This document shows positions 48,601 to 60,488 of a stretch of DNA of 64,000 nucleotides, in pieces; the first letter of the stretch is position 1; the number at the start of each line of letters is the position of its first letter. Position numbers and translations under genes: made by a program. The stretch is from Euryodendron excelsum (lineage: Eukaryota > Streptophyta > Magnoliopsida > Ericales > Pentaphylacaceae). The stretch lies in the NCBI GenBank assembly GCA_033060915.1, contig CM065377.1, positions 55,886,683 through 55,950,682 on the forward strand, given 5' to 3'. The notes under the pieces were generated by a model. That model had not been told where the DNA came from. It saw only the letters and a program-made list of their open reading frames with translations, and searched no databases.

Positions 48601-48680
48601 TTCTCAGGCTACCTATATCTTCTCCGATCTCCGGAATATTCTGATTGGTTTCTGGAGAGTGGTTTGGCGGTCGGACGGTG
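45641..48680. other. Intergenic, AT-rich, upstream of BEH4-type gene
   Basis: A purine-rich stretch with a recurring GAAACG unit (45957-46060), followed by T-rich complementary sequence (about 46200-46270), resembles decayed repeat. From 47400 to 48120 the DNA is extremely AT-rich. The composition changes abruptly to GC-richer 5' UTR-like sequence after about 48370. No gene supported. Confidence 0.45.
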
Positions 48681-48699
48681 AGGTGATTTCGAGGGTGGT

Positions 48700-51600
48700 A
48701 TGACGTCCGGGAACAGGCTTCCGACATGGAAGGAGAGAGACAACAACAAGAGGAGAGAGAGGAGGCGGCGAGCGATCGCGGCTAAGATCTACGCGGGCTT
48801 GAGGATGTACGGGAACTTCAAGCTTCCCAAGCACTGCGACAACAACGAGGTCTTGAAGGCTCTCTGCAGGGAAGCTGGTTGGATCGTCGAAGAAGATGGA
48901 ACCACCTACAGAAAGGTAACAGCAAATTCCCTCATTTTCTCTCTATATTCAACATTTCAACTCTCTCTGGTTCTGTTTTTTCCTGCGCACGTTAGCAACA
49001 GATCAACGATTAAGATAAGTGTTCCGTTGTTGACAGATCTGAATTCCGCCTTGGTTTTCCAGTTTAATTTTATTGGGGAATTTTTTTTTAGTAATTTTCA
49101 ACATTTTTAGATCTTCGAGTAGTGAAAACTGGTTTGTGAGTTCCGGCCTGCGGTGAGTGCTAACGTGCGCCGTGTTGTTCGGCTAATACTAGCATCGGAA
49201 GGATCGCATCTCCAGCCTAGAGCTGAAACAAACGACTGTGCTTTCTTCTCTCTCTCGAGATCGTGAGCTCGCTTTTCTGATCGACGGTCCAGATTGTCTG
49301 CGTGCGGTAGATCATTTTCGATTCTGGTTTTTCATTGAACGCACGAAACACGAAGATTCTCACTTTCTGTTAAAACTTAAAAAATGTTGAAGAACACAAG
49401 ATTCTCTGCTTCTGGCTCGCCTATTAGACGGAAACGCCCCTATTGATTTTCGCAATTCTATTCCGTTAACGCACTGAAGGTCGTAAAAGCCGAAATTTTT
49501 AGGAGTAGTTTTGTCATTTCCAGCATACTTGTTAATGCTTTACTGCAACTAAGGTTAAATTAATATTCTTACAGTCTGTCCTTCTGTTCACTGCTCAGTT
49601 GCTGTTTACGGGACTTCGATTTCCGAGCACCTGGAATTCCCGTGAAAATATTTTCCTTTTCTCAGGAAGCGAGTTTAAGTTCAGCTCAGCTTAGTTGCAT
49701 TTCCCAAATTACCCTCGTGCAAAATCTGAATCTTCTGATCATCTTGAGGTTGATTCAGTAATTTGAAGGCTCAACTTTTTCAATTGTCCCGAGATTCCCG
49801 GGGAAACATTTTCCCACCTCAAGCGTGGTAGTGTTGGGGGGAGTGGTGTGGTGTGTGGGCCGTTGTTGTTTACCATTCGATTTTTGTTATTACTTATATG
49901 ATTAACTTGGAGAAAAAGAGAGATCAAAATCTTTGGATTCCATATTTATAATGTTTCTTTATTCAACATAGCGTGTGGGGATATGGTAAATTGGGTTGAA
50001 TCCGGATGGTGTAGCTGTTTTGGGTAGTAAGATAACGTGGGCAGCAGGATAAACAGAGTTGACATTTTGAACTCCCTTTGAAAACTTATTTTTGTTGGGT
50101 ACAATGAATCATGTTGACACCATGGTTTTTCCCCAAAAATTTTGTTGTGTGATTGTCACACTTGTGTCACCCACAATGACCTGAGCAGTCGGGGGTGTTT
50201 AGTGAAGGGTCTATCATGAATGATAAAATTACAGTGACTGTAGTGGATCACAAAATAAAAGATTTGTACACGAAATCTGAGTGGCTCAGGGGAGTGAGCC
50301 TTGAGTTGTGGATCACAAAATAAAAAAATTACGAAACACGAAATGGATCCTTGTTATCAGCATGGAACCATGACTTTTTTGTTTTGTTTTTAGTTTTGGT
50401 CTTGTTAGAATCATCATCACATTTAACACTTCAATTCTAAATTCTACCATATTTACATTTTGCATTTAGACAACGGATTTTGTGGGCTTTTATTGAATTG
50501 GATCGAGTAAGTTTTAGCTGGTTGGGTAATGTGTGTTAACATGTTGCAGGCTGCAGGATAATCTTAGTTACACTGGCGACTTTAAAAAACTTTTGGTTTA
50601 GGTGTACTGGCCATATTGCCACCACAATGCCTCTTACATCATTTATTCTTATGCGGACTTCATGATAATAGGGAACAAGAGTTATGTATAGATCAACTAG
50701 TGACGTGATTTGCTTGTAAAAAATTATAAAAGCAACTGATGACAGGTGATTATCTTAGAGCCCGTGAAGATAAAAATTCTAGCACTTTCCTTGCATCATA
50801 CATTCTCTATCCCCTTTTCTTTTGAAATACAAACATGTAGGATTAAGATTGCAGTGACCAAGTGGGTTGCACTGTTCTCACATTAATGTGGATATGACAA
50901 CAAACTGATGTACAGTGCAACTGCATGTGTAATAAGATATCCATTATACAAAGGATATGTTTAAAGCTTCTAGTGAAAAACTTCCATAGTCTGAAGACTT
51001 GGGAGCAGGATTTTCAACTTATGTTCTGTTGCTTGAAGTTGAAATTCCTTTTGTTCTTTGCATTGATAAAGAATGACTGCATTGCTTAAGATCATGTTGA
51101 TCAGAGCTGGAACTCATCCTTACTTCAAAGGAAACTTTTGAACTTATTTCTACAGATACATTGTCATAGTTTTTGCTTGGTTAAAGACAATGAGTAATGT
51201 ATATTATGACACAGAGGGAATACTGGAGTTATTCACAACTTTGATAGCAATTTTAATTTTTATATTGAATGAGATAAGAATTGTTCTCTCTCTCATAATT
51301 GTGAAGAGAAAAGAATTATGTAATTCATGTAAGAATGTATGCATGTATTTATTTAAGTCAACAAATTCATAGTAGTATGGATCAAAAAGAATGAAGGTGT
51401 AAGTGTGTAGGAGAGGCAATCGAAAAACGAAAAAGTAGCAGATATGTGGAGACTATCATAAAAGTGACCCATCCAAACACAGCAATAGGTGGTGCTTTCC
51501 TTAGGAACTGCTAGTGTCTCCTTAGGAAATCCTCCATATGACTTTACATGCCAAGAACTGCCTTTTTGTGCAAGCAAGTTAATTGATATGGACTTTCCAT

Positions 51601-53999
51601 AATTGACTTCCTCCTTTAGATTGAAGCCTTTTGTTAATTAGACGCCTTAGTATGGAAGTTTTCTTTTGTACATGTTATCCACATATCTGTTGAATCTGGG
51701 GTTTCCATATTAGGTTGCATAATGGGGACCAGCTCTCATTCAAAGTTAACTTAAATTCCTATCAAGTTAAAATGTCATTAGTAGAGAGAAGGATTGGAAC
51801 CTAACATTTGATGGATCCTACTAATATCTTAGTCTACTAAAATGTAGCTTGTTGGTCTGATCCTTCTGGCGACTTCTGTCAGTCCAATCAATTTTGGACC
51901 TTAGAAACTGGAGAGATCAAACCAGCGAGTCTAAATTGTTGTAGACTTAATACAATTGGATTCAATAGATGGTGGATCCCAATTCTTTTTTCCTTTTCAG
52001 CTGATGTGGCAAAATTTAGTGCAAGCTGGTTTAGTGGAGGATACTAGCAGGCAACATGCTGAAGAGAAGGCATTTATTGGGAACTGGAGAAATATGAAGC
52101 TTTTGGATTTTATGGAATCCTGTTATTTATTACCAGCATTGTTCTCCTTGTGATGTGTCATGCTCCTCGTAATTGGACAACAGATCCAGGCACTTTCCTT
52201 CTGTAGTTGTTTTTTGTTTTGTTTTTCTCCTCGTTTGAGCAAAGAATAAGATTTTGACATGTTGTGAAGAAGGCCCCAAAGATGTTTGCATGCTCAATAG
52301 TCTCATAAAGTGCAAGCACACCAAGTCTAAGGGACACACGCAAGAGGAGAAAACTTGCTTTTTTGGCTTCAATCATGGAAAAGCTGACTTTGACCCGATA
52401 TGAATTATGCATATGCTTGCGCTGGTGGTATAATTGATCATGACCTTCCTTGTATGCCATTTCTGCCCATTTTGTATCATCAATCTAGCAGATGAACTCT
52501 AGCATAGAATTAAACTTGCCGTGTAAGGATATTTCATAAACTTGAACCCAGGACCCAGAGATTGTCTTTATTATTGCTTGGTCTTCCTTCATTATTGAAC
52601 TATTCCCTATCCAATGATTGCAATGCAGTTTTGATACTGCTTTATACTTGAAGCTTCTTTATTAGTAGGTCTGTCAAGGTTTATGAATCACCAAGGAATG
52701 TAACGTCCTTTCCAGTTAAACTATTAAATAGTGGGTTATAAATTTGTGTTGATGGATTGGGGTGAGGAACCTAAAGCTAAATAGACAAATTTAGGAAGCC
52801 AAAACTTATAAAAATGAGCATAATCGAAGTCTCATGAGAATATATCATCCATCTGATGTTTATCTGATTTGCAATGCAATAATGAGCTGTGCTCGTGTTT
52901 CTATCCAACCAATTAAAAACATTAGTGAGACTTCAACTTTATTGAGTTCTGTAATTGCCATCTGATGGAGATGAAATCTTTGCAACTTAATTTTCATTTT
53001 CAGTCAAAAGCAGCTGAAGTTTAAGCTAGCCGACTATATCACAAGACCTTTAGTTACATTTGAATGTTTTTGTTTTGCTTGCTACTAACCATCTTTTTTC
53101 GTCTGTAGGGATGTAAACCTGTGGAACACATGGACATAATAGGTGGGTCAGCATCAGCAAGTCCATGCTCATCTTATCAACCAAGTCCTTGTGCATCCTA
53201 CAATCCAAGCCCTCCTTCATCTTCATTTCCTAGCCCAGTCTCATCACGTTATGCTGCCAATGCCATTAGTAATGCTGATGCCAACTCCCTCATCCCATGG
53301 CTAAAAAATTTCTCATCAGGCTCATCCAAGTTCCCTCACCATCTCTACCTTCATGGAGGTTCTATAAGTGCTCCAGTCACCCCACCATTAAGCTCGCCTA
53401 CTGCTCGAACTCCCCGATTCAATGATAATTGTGATTATGCAGCTGCTGGTGCTGCCTGGGCTGGGCAGCACGCCTTCCTACCCTCTTCTACCCCATCAAG
53501 TCCTGGCCGTCAAACCCCGCCGGATTCAGGATGGCTCTCTGGTGCTCAAACTCCCCAGGAGGGGCCCTCATCTCCCACGTTCACCCTTGTGTCACCAAAT
53601 CCATTTGGCTTCAAGGAGGCATTATCAGGTGGAGGGTCTCGAATGTGGACACCTGGGCAAAGTGGAACATGCTCTCCAGCAGTTGCAGCAGGTTATGATC
53701 AAACAGCAGACGTTCCGATGTCAGATGGGATTGCAGCTGAGTTTGCATTTGGTAGTAATCCCAAGGGACTAGTGAAGGCATGGGAAGGAGAGAGGATCCA
53801 TGAGGAATGCGTTGCTGATGATCTTGCAGCAGGTTGTGATCAAACAGCAGATGTTCCGATGTCAGATGGGATTGCAGCTGAGTTTGCTTTTGGTAGTAAT
53901 ACCAAGGGCCTATTGAAGGCATGGGAAGGAGAGAGGATCCACGAGGAATGTGTTGCTGATGGTCTTGAGCTTACACTTGGGAACTCTAGAACCAGGTAA
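48700..53999 (+). CDS. BEH4: BES1/BZR1-family transcription factor, BEH4 type
   Basis: Exon 1 is 48700-48915 and exon 2 is 53109-53999, joined in frame ([13 protein letters not shown]); the protein has 368 residues. The plant-specific bHLH-like DNA-binding domain is at about 5-85 ([40 protein letters not shown]). A Ser/Pro-rich region with many GSK3-type sites follows (about 85-125). Then come [37 protein letters not shown] and the [12 protein letters not shown] segment of the PEST/PP2A-binding region. The C terminus ends with the EAR motif LELTLG. These factors execute brassinosteroid responses and are inactivated by GSK3/BIN2 phosphorylation. Residues 265-311 and 312-358 are a tandem duplicate, which lengthens the protein from the usual ~320. 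Intron 1 is 4.2 kb. A second intron may remove 53996-54090 (see the separate entry). Confidence 0.92.
48916..53108 (+). other. Long first intron of BEH4-type gene
   Basis: A 4193-base intron (GTAACA...TCTGTAG). I see no transposon I can name and no other gene. Short open frames (for example 51956-52153, and 52130-52460 on the minus strand) have no recognisable domain. Confidence 0.6.
53685..53966 (+). repeat. Tandem 141-bp coding duplication in BEH4-type gene
   Basis: Two head-to-tail copies of 47 codons (53685-53825 and 53826-53966). They differ at 9 of 141 bases; five changes are silent and four alter residues (Tyr/Cys, Pro/Thr, Val/Leu, Asp/Gly). Each copy holds [20 protein letters not shown] and [11 protein letters not shown]. 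Only the second is followed by the EAR tail. Confidence 0.95.
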
Positions 54000-54094
54000 G
54001 CTGGTATGCACATTCATCGTTAATTGAACTGCACGGTCAATTCTGACTACCCTTTGTACTGTTTACTAATGATTTGTTCTGGCATTGCAGATAG
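53996..54094 (+). other. Possible terminal intron with equivalent stops
   Basis: After ACC AG (53991-53995) the sequence is GTAAGC, a strong donor, and 95 bases on comes ttctggcattgcag with an acceptor at 54090 and then A TAG. Unspliced RNA reads Thr-Arg-stop (ACC AGG TAA); spliced RNA reads Thr-Arg-stop as well (ACC AGA TAG). The protein is the same either way. Confidence 0.6.
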
Positions 54095-55160
54095 GAAGGT
54101 CTGACAACAGAAAGGAGGGAGAAAAATATCCATGTATCTATTCCTTGGTTTCTACCTTTCTTTGAGAAATTCAACGACTGTTTACTGTGTTGATCAGTCT
54201 GAATTTGAGGTATTCTGCTTGCCAGAGAGATTCAAAATATAGAGAGTTAGAGCATTTTTCCTTCTTTTTTCTCTCGATTTTTTTTTTTGTGGGCTGGGGG
54301 AGTAAATTATTTATTAACTATGAATAGTTCATGTGGTGACTTTTGCACCTTTTAGGGTGTATTCTTCTTCTCTTTTTTTGGTTCTTTTCAATTCTTCATT
54401 TATTTTCATTTTTCCCTTAAAGAGAATTTTCCCTTACAGCATTGATATTCCAGTTGATTGTTTTGTGTGATATTTTTCTTGTAATTGGAAATGATTTTGG
54501 ATGTCAATATTACCTGGTTGGTGATAATGTTCAGTTATTTTCATTTCTTCCTAGTGTCTGCTTGGAGCGGAGAGTTGTTCTCCATTCTATTTTAAGCATA
54601 CATCAATTTTCCCAGTGGAACACCTGAAGTTATAAAGGTTTTGTAGTGAGAAATGATAATCAAATATTATTGCAGAGCAGGAAATTGGTGTTGCTGAACT
54701 GAACATCTTCTTGGAACCGACTTGATATTATTGAAGCAATTCTCTTGGTCTTTAGTAAGGATTTTTTACCAGCTAGTTGTTTGGAGAGAGTCCATGTGCA
54801 TCTATGGTGTGTGAGTGTGTGGTGAATAAATGCAGAGATATATGAAGTATTCTCCCCTGGGGCCCCTGTGACAATGTCATGATTATTGGAGCACAGAGAC
54901 AGATTTGGCGTTTATTTTTTTTGCGTGAACTATTGTCCATCTAAACAAGGTTTGAGGATCCCAAAAAGGGAAAACTCCAGTGAGATCTATGGCCTAGTAG
55001 AATTCACTTGTACAAATAGCATGGAGATGAATAGGGCAAGCCACTCTTGGTCTACTCTACTTTCAGCATAGAGTTGGAGGAAAGCACTGAATTATTGATG
55101 CCATTACTGAGCCATCTAGTAGAATTGCATAATTTGGAAAGCCAACGTTAAATGAAAATC
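54095..55160. other. 3' UTR of BEH4-type gene and intergenic
   Basis: T-rich 3' UTR to about 54430, with no other gene supported to 55160. Confidence 0.5.
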
Positions 55161-55161
55161 T

Positions 55162-55600
55162 TTTTGTCGTGAAGGTTAGGTCATGGGGATATGGTATGCC
55201 CTTCCGGTATGATCACTGGCTCTCTCTAGGTCCGGTAAGCACGCTGTATTAGCCATAATCTTCCTCGACCATGTCACTCTTGCCTGATTCACTTACTCCT
55301 CTCCCTCACTCTTGGATAAAAGTCAATACCGATGGCAGCTCCTTTGGGCAAAATCATTGTCCTGCCATTGAAGCCGAATGGCATTGGGGTTAGCCCTTTG
55401 CCTACCTATAAGCCCCAATTCAGGTGAATGTGGAATTCAATGTCAGGTCCCTCTGGTATAAGAGAGTTTACTAGCTAAGTTAGTTGGCATCTACGCTACT
55501 TGTCGCTCATAACGTCTCCTCTACTTGTCGCTCATCACGTCCCCTACTCTTCCGTCTCCTTGGCTATTAACTCTCCGTCTTGGATTGAAGATCCTCATGG
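55162..55600 (+). mobile_element. LINE remnant with RNase H domain
   Basis: The sequence gives, after frame shifts, VRSWGYGMPFRYDHWLSLGP (the region ahead of the zinc-binding domain in LINE pol) followed closely by WIKVNTDGSSFGQNHCPAIE, the start of the plant LINE RNase H. The zinc-binding domain that normally lies between them is missing, so an internal deletion is likely. Downstream, AKLVGIYATCR-like text may continue the same domain. Dead fragment. Confidence 0.65.
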
Positions 55601-55740
55601 CGAGAGCTTGGAAGGTGCCTTCCAAGCGGTGCAGACTTGGCATTGAAGCAAACAGTCTGTCTTGGATTGAAGGATCCTCATGGCGAGTGCTTGGAAGGTG
55701 CCTTCCAAGCGGTGCAGACTTGGCATTGAAGCAAACAGTT
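55577..55740. repeat. 82-bp near-identical tandem duplication
   Basis: Two copies starting gtcttggattgaag at 55577 and 55659, differing by a one-base indel and about one substitution. Each copy holds a 9-bp inverted repeat with a 2-base loop (CTTGGAAGG-TG-CCTTCCAAG at 55607-55626 and 55690-55709). A single diverged relative lies at 57301-57350. Confidence 0.85.
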
Positions 55741-56740
55741 GTGCCGACTAACGACTCTCACAAAAACAACCTTGGAAGATCAAAGCAATTCCTCATATTT
55801 TTGTTTTTTTGTGTTGTTTATGTACGTGATTAGTTAAAAAAGGGCAAAAAAGAAACAGAAGTATCTACCCAGATCGTTCTTTTTTACAAGTAACATAATT
55901 AAGAAACAGGAATGCTTCTCCAAACAAAAAACGGAAATGAAAAAGACAATGAACTTCCTGTGTTCATCCTTTCTTCGTCGGTTGCGGCTCATTTCATGCA
56001 TTTTCAGTGATTAATCGCAACAGAGTTTTGCATGATTTCAGGGCTTATGTTGGCTTCATATTCACATATTGCGAAGGAAATTGAAAGAGCAGTTTCTTCT
56101 CTAAAAAATCTCTTTAAAATATTGTTTCTCTCGACTATTCACTTTCAATACAAGTGTAAATGAAGTTGAACTATACACTGGCAAATCCATGAGACATTGG
56201 AGGATACTGAATGAAAATGGAATATTATGTACCACTGTGCTATATGTATTTTGTTACATCTTAATTGGATACGCATTTCAGTCTGCTGAGTGACCTCGTC
56301 GGCAGCCATGAAAGGATCTCTGTAAGGAGATCTACATTGCTGAAAATTAATTCCGCCTCCAGTGACTGTTCGAACCAAGCACGCTCCGTAATTAGCTTCC
56401 TTCGATTGCAGAAGCTGATGAGTGGCTGTAGAAACGAAGTACAATCCACAATAAAAAATAATAAAAAAATTGAAAACATGTTCTTGAAAAAGTGTAAAGT
56501 GACTTCCGCGGTTGTCACACTAATTGGCAGTACTACTTGTCAATACCACATTCCATCTTGCGCTAAGAAAAAGCACCAAAATAGTCATTCTTCCCTTCAA
56601 CAATGCCTATTTCGACAATAAATTTCCTTTCTTGCCATCCACAGCATTCCCAGGTTACTTCCAATTCTTTGTATGGATGTTCTTCACATTGCTTGCTATC
56701 ATAGTCTATATTTGTATCTAAGTGGTAGTGACATTTATGC
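55741..56740. repeat. Duplicated block, copy A (carries F-box fragment)
   Basis: Shares long diverged similarity with 57301-58262. Examples are aagtaacataattaagaaacag with aagtaatataagtaagaaacag, ttcactttcaatacaagtgt with ttcactttcaatacaaatgt, and ccttcaacaatgcctat(t/c)tc. Copy A contains the F-box coding piece at 56265-56518; copy B lacks it. Confidence 0.8.
56265..56518 (-). pseudogene. Truncated F-box protein gene
   Basis: The minus-strand frame ends with VDLLTEILSWLPTRSLSRLK-CVSN and a stop. This is the first part of an F-box domain (L-L-x-E-I-L-x-x-L-P-x-x-S-L-x-R-x-K-C-V-S) of the plant F-box-associated type, normally followed by K/W and a long interaction domain. Here it is cut right after the core. 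The residues ahead of it are Phe/Leu-rich and not typical. Either a decayed copy or a 5' remnant left after deletion of the gene body. Not functional as an SCF adaptor. Confidence 0.7.
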
Positions 56741-57300
56741 CACGAGTTCTCTCTTTTAAATAAAACTAACTCATAGAATTGACAAGGAAAATGACCCTTT
56801 GGCAGGATAGGAGAACATGGCAAGCTAAATGTAGAGGATCATTTTGCTTGGCCAGGGGATTTGGAAAGAGAACTCAAAATTCAATACGTTTGACGAGCCC
56901 ATTCTTTAGTCATCAAATTAGTTAGTTAAAGTCATGGGGCCTTTGAGTTTGATAATTCTTTCCGTCTCAATGATGAGAGATGGTTCCTTTTAATTAAACA
57001 AAACCTTCAAAAAATGAAGATGAATTCTCTGTTTTTCAACTGACATAGCTGATGTCGCCGTTGATACTGTGTTATTGAGTCCATCACTTTTACTAGTGGT
57101 CCACCGCTACATGGCTTACATAATGTGTACCCAATCTCAAACTTTAACCTTCAATGCATATGCTTAAAGAACTTTCGTTTTGTGTGTTGTTGCTGTGTGG
57201 GTTAGGGATTACACAAGAAAGTTGCTGTATAGTTTTAGTACTAGACTGACAATTATAATGAGTTTACCAGTGTTAGTTAACATCTTCAATATTAGTTGGT

Positions 57301-58262
57301 AAGAGCTTGGAAGGTGCGAGTGGTATAGTAGGCTTAGCATGAAGCAAACCGCATGACTACCAGCTAGATAGGGTTGTTATCCTGTCAAAACAAATGAATT
57401 AGGATTTGGGAGCTCAAAACCAAATTTAACAACCTTCATCCCTTCCTCTAACCAATCCTACCAACTTGTGATTTTTTGTCACAAATATTTTTGCTACTAA
57501 TCCTGATCACTATCAAAGTAATTTCTCATATGAGCTTAGTACAAAAGTATATATCTACCTAGAACCCTTCAATTGTACAAGTAATATAAGTAAGAAACAG
57601 ACATGCTTTTCCAGAAAAGAATAAATGGTGAAAATAATTAAGACATCAAGCTCTTCCTGTGTTCATCCTTCCTTTGGTTGGAGCTCATTTCATGTGCTTT
57701 CACTGATTAACCACAATAGCATTTGCATGATTCTAGAGCTTAAGTGCAGTTTATACTCGCATATTGCAAATGAAATTGATTCTTTTAACAATTTCCCTCT
57801 TAAATTTTGTTTCTCTTAATAATTCACTTTCAATACAAATGTAAATGAAGTTGAACTGTACAACACTAGCAAGACCATGAGAAATTGGAGGACACATAAA
57901 GAAGATGGAAATATTATATATCACTGTGCTTGTGTACCTTGGTACTTGTAAACATGACTTGCATATATAGTCAAACAAATTGGTAAATTACTATCTGCCG
58001 GCACCATATCATATCTTGAGTTGATGACGGACTCCATACTGTATTTTATTTTACAAAACTAACAACGAACCAACTAGGTAAAAAAAATAAAAACACAATA
58101 AAAAATTGAAAGAGCACCAAAACAATCTTCCTTTCTTGCCTTCAACAATGCCTATCTCTACCAAAAAAATTGCTTTTCTTGCCTTCTACAGAAATTTCAA
58201 TTTCCTTCCACTTCTTTTTCGTGTCAGTTGGATATTCTCAAAATTGCTTGCCCTGATCTGAT
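57301..58262. repeat. Duplicated block, copy B
   Basis: The diverged counterpart of copy A (55600-56740). It starts with gagcttggaaggtgcgagtg related to the 82-bp unit. The central F-box part is missing and replaced by unrelated sequence at about 57960-58100. No coding frame. Confidence 0.75.
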
Positions 58263-59900
58263 TTTTATTTATCATTCGAAATACAAGTCACTGAGGGTTT
58301 GGCTCCAAATGCTATAGTGTTCAAGTCGGAGTTCATAGTGGTAGCAGATGGTCATTTCCCTTTGGAAGAGGAATTGGCTCCCCTTAATTGTTTGTTACCA
58401 TAAAATGAAAGAAATACTACAACAAAAAATGAGTTATTTTTATTAATTTATTTGTTCATATGATTAGGCAATTTTGTGACCAAGAGATGTCTTCAAAGTT
58501 AACTCACAGCTACTTTCTTCCCAAGTTCACTTCAGCTAAATCACAACTAGTTCCTGAGATTGCTTCAAAGTTAACCCACTCCCAATAGTATCTTCCCACG
58601 TGATCGCCCTCTCTCACCTCTTTTTAAATTAGTTTTGAAATATTTATATTACACGCCATACTACTTATTGGAAGTTCTTCAAAATATCTAAATTTAAAGA
58701 TGTGATTGAACAATGAATTCTTGTTGTTGGGATAACCAACTTTTCCTTAATCTGTTTCTCTTTTTTTACTTTGATGATGACAGAAAAAATGTTCCACCTT
58801 TGTCGAAAATCTGTACATTGTGCAGTCAACCTTTTAAGTTTAGATTTCATTTCTCAATACCCTCTTCATCATTTCTTTCCATAGAAATTTTGCTTTATCA
58901 TTTATTCACCCGTTGCCTATAAAATAAAATAAAAAAAAAAAAACTTACCATGTTGGCCGATCATAAACCCTTTAAATATGGAGTAATTGTATACAACCGC
59001 ATTTCTCATTCATGGACACAAAACTGTAAAATCTACATAAGAAAAACTCATGTAGACCCATTCACTAGTGTCTAGAGTAAGAAATGAGATTGAGACATGA
59101 GATTACAAATCGTATTTTCCTTAAATATGAGCTCAAGTAGTCCAAAAAAGAAGGAATAAAAAGGAAAAACAAAAACAAAAACAGAAAGAAACAACAAATA
59201 AGAGCAAAAAGGAGTATTAATTAAGATGCAAATGAAGGAATGCAAATTTTAGGTAGTGTCATTACTATTGGCACCTTATTGTTTGTTTATGCACAATAAA
59301 AGCACAAATTAGTATGGTTTGTTTGATTACTTGATTTGTGGATTTTTTTTCTTAATTATACTTACTGAGGTGTATTTGCCACCCTAATTAATAAGGTGTT
59401 GGTAAGTTAATCAAAGAACAGCATCATTGCCGGTGGCACTTTGACACATATCAATTTCTTTGAGCATAAATACGAGGTGAGGGTTTCCCATGTCAAAATA
59501 GAATTATTCTTCTCAGAAATTTTTTAAAATATTTTTATTAGGCCTGATCTGGTGCTCATACAGTTAGAAAACAAGCTTTGATTGATTACAGCAATTCTCA
59601 GTAGATGCTTCTACTAAAAATACCTAAATTGGAGCTTTATACAAGTATTAGAACTAAGGAGAATAAAAATGGAATTGAAATAAAATTATTTATACATGTT
59701 CAAAATTTTTTTTTATAGGCAACCGGACAAAAAATACTAATAATTAATTTTAATAAATACATATTCATTTTTCACTTCGTTATCTTTTCTCTTTCATTTG
59801 CTTTCCCTTCACAAATGAGAACCAAAAAGTGGTGTTAAATTTCAACTTCTTGACGCCTCCCAAAATAAAAAATAAAATAAAATAAAAGATGAAAGAAGAA
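58263..59900. other. Intergenic, AT-rich, nothing assigned
   Basis: No gene or named element supported. Several A/T homopolymer tracts. Short frames near 58713-58922 lack domains. Confidence 0.45.
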
Positions 59901-59919
59901 ATTGCTCATGGTAGCTTCT

Positions 59920-60070
59920 TGTATTCATTCGTTTCAGTGTTTGGAGCACATTTTATGTGTTTTGCAAACTACCAACAACAACAACAACAGCTTCTACATG
60001 ATTTGAAGGTTTATATGCGCTTTCTATGTCAAATTGCAACTGGAAATTTTGAGAGGATTGGATAAAAGTT
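59920..60070. repeat. Third, short copy of the duplicated block
   Basis: A strip aligned with 55950-56080 and 57650-57775: agcttcttgtattcattcg, gagcacattttatgtgtttt, catgatttgaaggtttatat. It includes an ACA trinucleotide expansion (59971-59990). It shows that the block has been copied at least three times along this region. Confidence 0.55.
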
Positions 60071-60488
60071 GAGTTTTGGGATCTAATACTTTGTGCTTTT
60101 AGGTAATAAAAGCAATTTCTTCTTCTACTTTTTATTTATTTTTGGTTTTTGAGTATCTATTTCTAAATTGAAGAATTTTTGTTCTATATGTATAAACTGT
60201 GTTGGACAAAAGGTAAGTGCAGTGCCAAAAAAATTGAAATGGGCCGAAATAATTTCTCAATGGGATTGTATATCTATTTTTTTTATTTTATAATAATCTT
60301 TTTCGAACTAAATTGATGTGTTTAGAAAATGTTAGTCCTTAATTTTTTTTTAAATTACCCAAGAATTTAAAAAAAAAAACTCTCAACTACTGAATCGATC
60401 TCATTATGGGCGTGTAGATCCATTTGTTAAAAACAACTCTACATCTTTTTGTTCCAAACAATTTTACATCAACTTGTGAGGATTTTAT

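Noticed and set aside
53611..53922. Minus-strand frame with two repeated segments
   Set aside because: It is the shadow of the tandem duplication in the BEH4-type coding sequence.
56145..56444. Second minus-strand frame overlapping the F-box fragment
   Set aside because: Out of frame with the F-box core; an overlap shadow.
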